Positions 1 through 6,592 of a DNA stretch of 64,000 nucleotides are shown here, in pieces. The stretch's first letter is position 1, and every line of letters starts with the position of its first letter. A program made the translations under genes and the position numbers. The stretch comes from an uncultured Acidobacteriota bacterium (lineage in GTDB: Bacteria; Acidobacteriota; UBA6911; RPQK01; JAJDTT01): assembly GCA_951812665.1 (NCBI GenBank), contig CATOST010000016.1:1-64000 (forward strand), written 5' to 3'. The notes under the pieces are model-generated. The model worked only from the letters and a program-made list of their open reading frames with translations, was not told the origin of the DNA and made no database searches.

Positions 1-51
1 TGGGGCCGGACGGTGCACGGTCACCTGCCGCCGCCACGAGGGAGCCGGTGA
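1..51 (+). CDS. C-terminal end of an upstream gene (partial)
   Basis: The first reading frame of the window is open from base 1 and closes with TGA at 49-51, giving the last 16 codons of a possible upstream gene. The TGA overlaps the GTG at 48-50 in a GTGA arrangement, which is the usual geometry of translational coupling. The peptide is too short to identify. The overlap is the only reason to think it is real; it could also be chance. Confidence 0.35.
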   Translation, partial: WGRTVHGHLPPPRGSR

Positions 52-878
52 CGCCGGTCATGCAGTATTTCGACTTCTCCCAACTCTGGTTCGGCGTGAT
101 CCTGCTGATCGTAGGGGGAAGCGTCGTCTACTTCATCCAACTGGCCCGGAGCGGACGCGAGCTCAAGGTCCGCCGGATCGCGGGACTGGAAGCGGTGGAC
201 GAAGCCGTCGGGCGAGCCACCGAGATGGGGCGTCCCTGCCTCTTCGTCCCCGGAATCCTGGACATCAACGACATGCAGACCATCGCCGGTGTCACGGTCC
301 TGTCGCGGGTGGCCGGACTGACGGCCGAGTTCGACGCCCGGCTGGACGTTCCCACCTCCCGTTCCCTGGTCATGACGGCCTGCCGGGAGACCGTGGAGGC
401 GGCGTATCTGGGGGCGGGGCGTCCCGACGCCTACAATGAAGACTCGGTCTATTACCTGACTGACGAGCAGTTCGGATACGTGGCCGGCGTCACCGGGAAG
501 ATGGTCCGGGAAAGGCCGGCCGCCTGCTTCTACATGGGCGCCTTCTTCGCCGAGTCGCTGATTCTGGCCGAGACCGGGAACGCCGTCGGGGCCATCCAGG
601 TGGCCGGGACCGCCATGCCCTCGCAACTCCCCTTCTTCGTGGCGGCGTGCGACTACACGCTCATCGGCGAGGAGCTGTTTGCCGCCTCGGCCTACCTCTC
701 CGGGGAGAGCCACCAACTGGGCAGCCTCAAGGGCCAGGACGTGGGCAAGGTCCTGGGAGGAACGCTGGTGGTCGTCGGATGCCTGGTGTCCACTGCCGCG
801 GTCTTGACCGATGCTGCGGTGCTGAACCAGATGCTGGCCTATCTGACCGATCATGTCCTGGGAAGCCAGGGCTGGTAA
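48..878 (+). CDS. DUF6754-like membrane protein, unknown function
   Basis: A protein of 276 residues with one N-terminal membrane segment (about residues 11-31) and a hydrophobic C-terminal stretch near residues 234-260. The soluble middle is alpha/beta-like and rich in Gly and Ala, and contains a run of small hydrophobic segments around SLILAETGNAVGAIQVAGTA. I recall this sequence type as DUF6754, a domain with no assigned function; that assignment is from memory. Start GTG 48 overlaps the upstream TGA and lies behind GAGGGAG; ATG 60 is an alternative. It is the first of four same-strand genes with gaps of 12, 3 and -4 bases, so the products probably act as one membrane assembly. Confidence 0.7.
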   Translation: MTPVMQYFDFSQLWFGVILLIVGGSVVYFIQLARSGRELKVRRIAGLEAVDEAVGRATEMGRPCLFVPGILDINDMQTIAGVTVLSRVAGLTAEFDARLDVPTSRSLVMTACRETVEAAYLGAGRPDAYNEDSVYYLTDEQFGYVAGVTGKMVRERPAACFYMGAFFAESLILAETGNAVGAIQVAGTAMPSQLPFFVAACDYTLIGEELFAASAYLSGESHQLGSLKGQDVGKVLGGTLVVVGCLVSTAAVLTDAAVLNQMLAYLTDHVLGSQGW

Positions 879-890
879 GGAAAGCACACT

Positions 891-1577
891 ATGAAGAGAA
901 CTCTTCCCCTGCTCATCGCCGCGGTTACGGGATTCGTCCTCATCGGCGCCCACTTCGTTCCCTACACCCAGTCCTGGGGCGAAGAGGCCATGATCTGGTT
1001 CGACATCCTGGCCGCCATCGCCTTCATTCTGGGAGGCGCCAACCTGGTGAAGCTCAACCTGCAGAAGATCTCGTACCGGAGGGCCGGCTGGGGCTACGCG
1101 GCCGTCACCGTCATCGCCTTCTTTCTGACGCTGGTCGTCGGGATGGCCAAGCTGGGCGCCCACCCCAGCCCCCAGTTTGCCCAGTTCGCCTGGTCGGGCG
1201 ACTACGTTCAGGAGGGCAGCTTTTTCTGGTTCGTCTACCAGTATGCCTTCTATCCCCTGGGGGCCACCATGTTCGCCCTCTTGGCCTGCTTCATCGCCTC
1301 CGCCGCGTTTCGCGCCTTCCGGGCCAAGAACGCCGAGGCCCTCATTCTGCTCTCGACCGCCTTCATCGTCCTGGTGGGGCGGACCTATGCCGGCACGGCC
1401 CTGACGGGGTGGCTGCCGGAGGCGCTCCACTTCGACAACCTCACCGAGACCATCATGAACGTCTTCAATCTGGCGGGGAACCGGGCCATCACCATCGGCA
1501 TCGGCCTGGGGGTGGTCTCACTCTCCCTGAAGATTCTGCTGGGCGTCGATCGATCCTACCTGGGAACGGAGGAATAG
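891..1577 (+). CDS. Polytopic membrane protein of the 1-3343 cassette
   Basis: A protein of 228 residues with about six or seven predicted membrane segments, starting with a signal-like helix (MKRTLPLLIAAVTGFVLIGA). Between helices 3 and 4 lies a short polar loop with a Gln/Trp-rich stretch. I do not recognise a family. It starts 12 bases after the DUF6754-like gene behind a GGAAAG ribosome site, and the next gene begins 3 bases after its stop, so it is almost certainly co-transcribed. A scaffold or channel-like subunit is a guess; nothing in the sequence shows a catalytic site. Confidence 0.7.
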   Translation: MKRTLPLLIAAVTGFVLIGAHFVPYTQSWGEEAMIWFDILAAIAFILGGANLVKLNLQKISYRRAGWGYAAVTVIAFFLTLVVGMAKLGAHPSPQFAQFAWSGDYVQEGSFFWFVYQYAFYPLGATMFALLACFIASAAFRAFRAKNAEALILLSTAFIVLVGRTYAGTALTGWLPEALHFDNLTETIMNVFNLAGNRAITIGIGLGVVSLSLKILLGVDRSYLGTEE

Positions 1578-1580
1578 CCT

Positions 1581-2441
1581 ATGAAGGTCGCCGAATTCTT
1601 TCGCAATCTGGACCGGCGCTGGATCTTTCTCCTGATGCTGTTGTCCATCCTGATTCCGCTACTGTTCGGGATCCGGTTTCCCGAGAGTCCGTCGCCCATG
1701 GTCCTGAACGTCCGCTCGGCCATCGAGGAGCTCCCCGAGGGATCGGAAGTCCTGATGGCCTGGGACTTCGACCCCGCCAGCCGGGGCGAGCTGAGCCCCA
1801 TGGCCGCCGCCTTCGTCCGCCACTGCGCCTACAAGAAGCACAAGCTCTACTTCCTGACGCTCTGGGCCACCGGAGGGCCGTTGATCCAGGAGAGCATCGA
1901 CCTCCTGAAGCGGGAGTTTCCCGACTACGAGTACGGGAGCGACTACGTGAACCTGGGGTTCCGCCCCGGCAGCGAGGGGGTCATCAAGGTGGTGGTGGGG
2001 GACCTGAAGAAGCTCTTCGCCAACGACGTGGACGGGACCAGCCTGGACCAGCTGCCACTCACCCGAAACCTGAAGAACATCCGCCAGATGGACCTCATCG
2101 TCAACGTGAGCGCGGGCTATCCGGGCACCAAGGAGTGGGTGCTCTATGCCGCGACCCCCTACGACCTGGAGCTCGTCGGGGGCACCACGGGAGTCACGGC
2201 CCCGTCGCTGTATCCCTACATTCCGGGACAACTGACCGGCCTGCTGGCGGCCATCAAGGCGGCGGCCGAATACGAGCAGGCGGTCATCGACCTCTATCCC
2301 GGCCTGGCGGAAAATGACACGGCGCAGGAGGGACTGCGGCGAATGGGCCCACAGCTCCTGGCCCACATGCTGGTGATCCTGCTCATTGTTCTGGGCAACG
2401 TCATCTACTTCTGGGAGCGGCGAAAGGGGGTGGCGTCATGA
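1581..2441 (+). CDS. Bitopic membrane protein with large extracytoplasmic domain, unknown
   Basis: A protein of 286 residues. One membrane helix lies near residues 15-30 and a second at 262-278 (LLAHMLVILLIVLGNVIYFW), bracketing a soluble alpha/beta domain of about 220 residues. That domain opens with alternating strands and helices (EVLMAWDFDPAS, KLYFLTLWATGGP, VIKVVVGDLKKLF) that suggest a Rossmann-like or periplasmic-binding-like fold. It has no catalytic motif I recognise. Its stop overlaps the start of the next gene (ATGA at 2438-2441), indicating coupled translation with the rest of the cassette. The function is unknown. Confidence 0.7.
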   Translation: MKVAEFFRNLDRRWIFLLMLLSILIPLLFGIRFPESPSPMVLNVRSAIEELPEGSEVLMAWDFDPASRGELSPMAAAFVRHCAYKKHKLYFLTLWATGGPLIQESIDLLKREFPDYEYGSDYVNLGFRPGSEGVIKVVVGDLKKLFANDVDGTSLDQLPLTRNLKNIRQMDLIVNVSAGYPGTKEWVLYAATPYDLELVGGTTGVTAPSLYPYIPGQLTGLLAAIKAAAEYEQAVIDLYPGLAENDTAQEGLRRMGPQLLAHMLVILLIVLGNVIYFWERRKGVAS

Positions 2442-3343
2442 GCCGCTCCGGGTGGGTTTGGACGGCATTGATGGTTGTGGCCGGGATCTACCTGCTGGTG
2501 AGGCTGGCGATGGGAGGCATGGGACTGGTCTACGTTCAGGACCAGCCGGTGGAAGTCCAGGAACCGGGTCAGGAATCCTGGAGCCGGGCCGCCGGTGTGG
2601 ATCCCAAGCGGCAGGGTGAAGAGGGGGTTCGGGTGAGTTGGTCCCGAACCGTGGGGAACTGGTTGGCCGCCCTCTTCACGCTCTGCATCCTCTCCTTTCT
2701 CTATGGCGACAATCCCCTTTACAAGTTGGCGGAGGCCATCTTCGTCGGGGTCTCGGCGGCTTACTGGATGGTGGTCGGATTCTGGACCGGAATCGTGCAG
2801 AACCTGTTCAGCAAGCTGGCTCCCGATCTGGTCCGGAGTTCGCTGCTCCCGGGCCTTCCGGAGTCGCAGGAACAGGAACTCATCTACTTGGTCCCGCTGC
2901 TCCTGAGCGTCCTGATGTTGATGAGGCTCTCCCCGGTCGGGGGCTGGATTTCCCGCTGGGCACTGGCCTTCTTTATCGGAGCCACCGCCGGGATCCGGCT
3001 CTTGGGCTATTTCCAGAGCGACTTCATCCGGCAGATCCAGAGCACGATTCTCCCCTTGGTGGTGGTGGGGACTCAGGGATTCGACTTTTCGGCCTCCGTC
3101 CAGAATCTGACCATCGTGGTCGGAGTCTTGTCTTGTCTGGTCTATTTTTTCTTTTCCATCGAGCACAAGGGGGTCGTGGGAGGCGTCTCGCGCCTGGGAA
3201 TCTGGTTCCTCATGATCACCTTCGGGGCCGGCTTCGGCTACACGGTGATGGGGCGGATCGCCCTGATGGCCCAGAGGCTGGAGTTCCTCGCGGACGATTG
3301 GCTCTGGATCATCGATCCGGCGAGCCGGCGGCTCGGCATGTAG
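2438..3343 (+). CDS. Polytopic membrane protein of the 1-3343 cassette
   Basis: A protein of 301 residues. It begins with a hydrophobic helix (TALMVVAGIYLLVRLAMGG), followed by a polar stretch of about 45 residues rich in Gln, Glu and Pro, then some six membrane segments to the C-terminus. No known family is visible. The ATG overlaps the previous stop by four bases. It is the last gene of the four-gene run: the following gene has its own ribosome site and a different, exported product. The layout of one tail-anchored soluble domain plus three membrane partners suggests a multi-subunit inner-membrane complex. Confidence 0.7.
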   Translation: MSRSGWVWTALMVVAGIYLLVRLAMGGMGLVYVQDQPVEVQEPGQESWSRAAGVDPKRQGEEGVRVSWSRTVGNWLAALFTLCILSFLYGDNPLYKLAEAIFVGVSAAYWMVVGFWTGIVQNLFSKLAPDLVRSSLLPGLPESQEQELIYLVPLLLSVLMLMRLSPVGGWISRWALAFFIGATAGIRLLGYFQSDFIRQIQSTILPLVVVGTQGFDFSASVQNLTIVVGVLSCLVYFFFSIEHKGVVGGVSRLGIWFLMITFGAGFGYTVMGRIALMAQRLEFLADDWLWIIDPASRRLGM

Positions 3344-3352
3344 GTTTTGGGT

Positions 3353-3358
3353 AAGGAG
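3353..3358 (+). promoter_or_regulatory. Ribosome binding site fixing the start at 3365
   Basis: AAGGAG with a six-base spacer to ATG 3365. It decides against the in-frame TTG at 3347 and places the start directly before a good signal peptide. Confidence 0.7.
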
Positions 3359-3364
3359 CGATCC

Positions 3365-4857
3365 ATGAAATCGATCTTGCGGGTGTTTGTAGTGCTGGTT
3401 CTGGTGGGCGTGGCCGGCGTCGAGGCGTCTAGTCACGGAAAAAAGGCCGCCGATTCCGACCCGGTTCCCGACCTGGGGACCCGTCTTGAGCTTTTTGTCG
3501 ACGATACCCTCGTCGAGTCCATGAACGGGGTGGAGCTGGAAGTTCAGCAGCCCCGGCGGGCCGAGAAGGTCTTCGTCTTCGACCGACCTTGGGAAGGGAA
3601 CATTCCCTTCCACGTGGCGGTGTTCAGGGACGGGGAGGTCTTCCGCATGTACTACCGGGGCAGCTCCGCGGTGGACTATATCCACCGGGAGCAGCTGGAA
3701 CCGGGGGAGACCTGGGTGGCCGCCCACGAAAAGGTCTCCTGCTACGCCGAGAGCCGCGACGGCATCCACTGGACCCGTCCCTCCTTGGGGCAGGTGGAGT
3801 TCAACGGCTCCCGGGACAACAACATCCTGGAGATCCGGGGCGCGGCCAAGCTGAATCCCTTCCGGGACGACAATCCGGCGGCGCCGGCCGAGGCCCGCTA
3901 CAAGGCGGTGGCCTTCGCCAAGCCCGGGAACCATCGGGGTCTGGTGGCCTTGTCCTCTCCCGACGGCATGCGCTGGAGCTGGATGCGCGAGGTCCCGGTC
4001 ATCACGGACGGCGCCTTCGACTCCCACAACGTGGCTTTCTGGGATGGAGAGCGGGGGATCTACGTGGCGCTCTATCGGGATTTCCTCCATGGAGTACGGA
4101 CCCTCAAGTACGCTACCTCCACGGACTTCGTCGAATGGTCCGAGGGCCGGTGGGTGGACTATGGAGACGCTCCTACCGAACAGCTCTACACCAATGCCAC
4201 CGTTCCCTATTTTCGTGCTCCCCATATCTACCTTTCCTTCCCCAAGCGCTTCGTCAATTGGAGGATTCCCCAACATCTGGATCCCGCCCTTGCCGGCGAG
4301 AGGGCCGGACTCTCCGATGCGGTCTTCATGAGCAGCCGGGACGGGGTCCATTGGCACCGCTTCATGGAAGCCTTCATCCGTCCCGGACGGGACCGGCGCA
4401 ACTGGATCCACAGGAACGGCATAGTGGCCCGGGGCATCGTCCCCACGGCGCCGGGAGAGCTCTCCTCTACACGGTGCAGCACTACACTTATCCGACGGCG
4501 CACCTGCAGCGCGTCGTGGTCAGGACCGATGGCTTCGCCTCCGCCAGCGCCGGCTATCCGGGAGGCGAGTTGATCACGAAACCGTTCCGGTTCAGCGGAG
4601 AGAACCTGGTCCTGAACTACTCCACTTCCGCGGCCGGCTCCATCCAGGTGGAGATCCAGGACGTCAACGGCAACCCGGCGCCCGGACTCTCACTGACCGA
4701 ATCGGTCCCCATCTGGGGGGACGAGCTGGAAGGGAAGGCCGGGTGGATTCACGGAGGCAAGGTTCGTGCGAAACCCCTCCGGAGAGTCGCCGGAAAGACG
4801 GTCCGCCCGCGCTTCGTCCTGCAGGACGCCGATCTCTATTCCTTCCGGTTCCGATAG
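3365..4857 (+). CDS. Exported beta-propeller glycoside hydrolase-like protein, frameshifted
   Basis: The reading frame runs from ATG 3365 (AAGGAG at 3353-3358, six bases upstream) through a signal peptide and a propeller domain. It then shifts frame near 4455-4465 within an alternating CT stretch. The first frame continues only to a chance stop at 4573; the true C-terminus (from LLYTVQHYTYPTAHLQR to DADLYSFRF) lies in the next frame and ends at 4857. One missing base would restore a single protein of about 497 residues. Repeated RDGIHW and SPDGMRW blade motifs and an FVDDTLVE strand resemble five-bladed GH32/43-type propellers. A paralogue lies at 6593-8248. The substrate is unknown. The lesion may be real or an assembly error. 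Confidence 0.65.
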
Positions 4858-4881
4858 GGGCGAGCCTTGTGGGCACCCTCC
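4855..4881 (+). repeat. Dispersed hairpin repeat, copy 1
   Basis: The stretch from TAGGGGCG through CCTTGTGGGC to CCCTC differs at three positions from a second copy at 23365-23390. It can fold into a short stem around a TTGT loop. Here the TAG of the repeat is itself the stop codon of the propeller gene. Each copy sits directly downstream of a gene, so it could act as a 3' end or mRNA-stabilising hairpin; it has no U-run. Confidence 0.6.
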
Positions 4882-5158
4882 CGGTTCAAGTGACCGCAGA
4901 GAAAAGAGAGAAAAAGAGTTCGGTGTTGGGTGGGGTGCCCCCTCCGATCGTAAAAAGGGTAAAAAGGGGACAGTCCATTTTTCCCTGTCCATTTTTCGCT
5001 GGTTCAAGTTCCCTCGGTTGCTTCCAGAACCGCGAGGTTGACTGTTTTTCTTAAGTTTTCTTCGCCGTTCTCAGTTCTGAATCGTTTTTGTCATAAAGGG
5101 GTGCGAAACGACTCCCCCGCGAGCCCGAGTCCGATTGACCGAACCGAGGATCGTGGCC
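4858..5158. other. Intergenic region with purine tract and RAYT-type repeat
   Basis: No gene is visible. It holds the rest of the hairpin repeat, a purine tract (4897-4918) and GGGGACAG (4966-4973), which pairs with CTGTCC at 4985-4990 around an 11-base loop. Next to this is a direct repeat of TCCATTTTTC. These are the upstream counterparts of repeats found downstream of the RAYT gene. Confidence 0.6.
4966..4990. repeat. RAYT-associated GGGGACAG hairpin (upstream side)
   Basis: GGACAG (4968-4973) and CTGTCC (4985-4990) form a six-base stem with an 11-base loop, preceded by an A-run and GG. It lies 170 bases before the RAYT start, in opposite orientation to the GACTGTCCC elements on the other side. 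Confidence 0.6.
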
Positions 5159-6094
5159 ATGGCCCGAGCCGCACGACACAAAAGTTCAGAAGCCGCTTTC
5201 TATCACCTCACCAATCGAGTCGCCGGCAAATCCGATTGGTTCCCCTTTAAGAACCGCCAAGCCGGTAGCAAACTCCTGGACATGATGTTGTTCTACGTCA
5301 ATGGCTACCGGTGTCGTTTGGCCGCCTTCCAAATCATGGGCAATCACTTCCACTTCGTCATCCATTTTGAGAAACCCCGCGCCTTGTCCCGCGACGAGTT
5401 GATGGACGGCGCCCACAAGCTTTATGGACAACAGGCAGAGAAGAAAACCGCCGATTGGACCGTCGCCCAGTGGGAGGCGTTCAACCAGCGTCTCTTTGAC
5501 GTGTCGAAACTAATGCAGAACGTGGACGGGCAGTATGCCCTGTGGTTCAACCGCACGTTTGGACGGCGAGGCCATTTTTGGAGTGATCGCTTCAAGAACC
5601 CGGAACTCTTGGGCAGCGAAGCCGTCCAGGACGCCATCCTCTACGTGGAACTCAATGCCGTCCGGGCCGGACTGGTCAGACGGCCCGAGCAGTGGAAACT
5701 GGGCTCGGCCCGCTGGAGACTCACCGGCGAGGATCAAGATCTGATTGCACTGGAGGAACTGTTCCCCTCGGATCCCGAAACCGACGTGTACAGCAGTTAC
5801 CGGGCTCGCTTGTACTATCGAGGAGCCGTCCCCACCCGGAAAAACCAGGCTGCGATCCCCCGGTGGATCCTCCATCAGGAGCAGCAACGTGGATTTACCC
5901 GTGCCGGAGCCTTTCGCCGGCGTTTGCGATTTCTGACGGACGGATTGGCGGTCGGACCGGCAGAGAAGGTGGCGCAATTGCTGGAGACGTATCGGCAACA
6001 AGGTCGATATCGGCGTCGCCGGCACCCCATCCCCCAACTGGGCGGAGTGCTGTATTCGCTACGGGAGCAGCGATCGCACGCCTTCGTCTCGTAG
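5159..6094 (+). CDS. RAYT-type REP-associated tyrosine transposase (Y1 family)
   Basis: A protein of 311 residues. It has the IS200/Y1 transposase core: a strand/helix N-terminus (AFYHLTNRV), the metal-binding HUH motif in GNHFHFVIHF, and a helix carrying the likely nucleophile tyrosine in YVELNAVRAGLV. Its size, and its position as a single gene flanked by inverted copies of a GGGGACAGTC repeat, match REP-associated transposases, which mobilise or maintain short palindromes and lack insertion-sequence ends. The start is ATG 5159 with GAGG nine bases upstream; TTG 5135 is less likely. The C-terminal 90 residues are basic and may bind the repeat hairpins. It probably was inserted between the two convergent propeller genes. 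Confidence 0.85.
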   Translation: MARAARHKSSEAAFYHLTNRVAGKSDWFPFKNRQAGSKLLDMMLFYVNGYRCRLAAFQIMGNHFHFVIHFEKPRALSRDELMDGAHKLYGQQAEKKTADWTVAQWEAFNQRLFDVSKLMQNVDGQYALWFNRTFGRRGHFWSDRFKNPELLGSEAVQDAILYVELNAVRAGLVRRPEQWKLGSARWRLTGEDQDLIALEELFPSDPETDVYSSYRARLYYRGAVPTRKNQAAIPRWILHQEQQRGFTRAGAFRRRLRFLTDGLAVGPAEKVAQLLETYRQQGRYRRRRHPIPQLGGVLYSLREQRSHAFVS

Positions 6095-6293
6095 ACTCGC
6101 CTGATCGCCGACCGTCGATTCTGCCGGCGCGGCACCGAACGACCCAGATCACGGGAACCACCCAATAGGCTGAATTGTCCTCTTGGTATGTGGAAAGTCC
6201 TTCGGACTTCCATCCATTTTCCAAGGGTTCGCTGCTCTTTTCCCGGGCGGGATTCTCAAGGATCACAACGCGTTCCCGTTCCGCGAACCCTTC

Positions 6294-6347
6294 CGCCGGG
6301 GATCGCGACTGTCCCTTTCCCGCCGGGGATCGCGACTGTCCCTTTCC
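6294..6347. repeat. 27-base exact tandem duplication carrying GACTGTCCC
   Basis: Two identical units at 6294-6320 and 6321-6347, each starting CGCCGGGGATCG and ending with GACTGTCCCTTTCC. The end matches the repeat core flanking the RAYT gene. Confidence 0.85.
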
Positions 6348-6350
6348 TGC

Positions 6351-6402
6351 GATCCGGGGATATAGCCCCCCTTGAGGATCCGGGGATATAGCCCCCCTTG
6401 AG
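6351..6402. repeat. 26-base exact tandem duplication
   Basis: Two identical units at 6351-6376 and 6377-6402, each running from GATCCGGGGATATAG to CCCCCCTTGAG. It follows directly on the 27-base duplication. Confidence 0.85.
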
Positions 6403-6426
6403 CATCGACCAGAATGACTCCACCCC

Positions 6427-6460
6427 GAACGCGAACGCGAACGCGAACGCGAACGCGAAC
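6427..6460. repeat. GAACGC hexanucleotide microsatellite
   Basis: Five complete GAACGC units plus GAAC, 34 bases, directly before a GGGGACAGTC element. A repeat of six bases would not shift a reading frame on slippage, but no real gene runs through it. Confidence 0.85.
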
Positions 6461-6462
6461 GA

Positions 6463-6512
6463 AAAGGGGACAGTCTATTTTCCCGTTCGGGTAACTCGAG
6501 ACTGTCCCCTTT
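6463..6512. repeat. RAYT-associated inverted repeat
   Basis: AAAGGGGACAGTC (6463-6475) is perfectly inverted at 6500-6512 with a 24-base spacer. A further degenerate copy (GGGGACGGTC) lies at 6557-6566. This is the clearest candidate substrate of the adjacent RAYT enzyme. Confidence 0.75.
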
Positions 6513-6592
6513 ATTTGGTCCCCGTCCCGTCCCCAGAAAAAGCGTCCCCCGAAAAAGGGGACGGTCTGTTTTTCCGAGACGCTGTTTCTCGC

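Larger units (their letters stand above)
6095..6592. other. Repeat-rich intergenic region downstream of RAYT
   Basis: No convincing gene. It contains, in order, a 27-base tandem duplication, a 26-base tandem duplication, a GAACGC microsatellite and an inverted pair of GGGGACAGTC elements. An open frame through the microsatellite encodes only a low-complexity Asn-Ala run and reads antisense through the next gene, so it is not called. Confidence 0.7.

Noticed and set aside
21..1430. Long minus-strand open frame (469 codons)
   Set aside because: Antisense to two well-supported membrane genes; the translation is Gly/Gln/Glu/Asp-rich as expected from the shadow of GC-rich coding sequence.
2405..4411. 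Minus-strand open frame of 668 codons
   Set aside because: Runs against the fourth membrane gene and the propeller gene, has low-complexity Gly-Pro-His composition and no domain.
6293..6402. CRISPR-like repeats
   Set aside because: Units are directly abutting with no spacers and occur only twice each.
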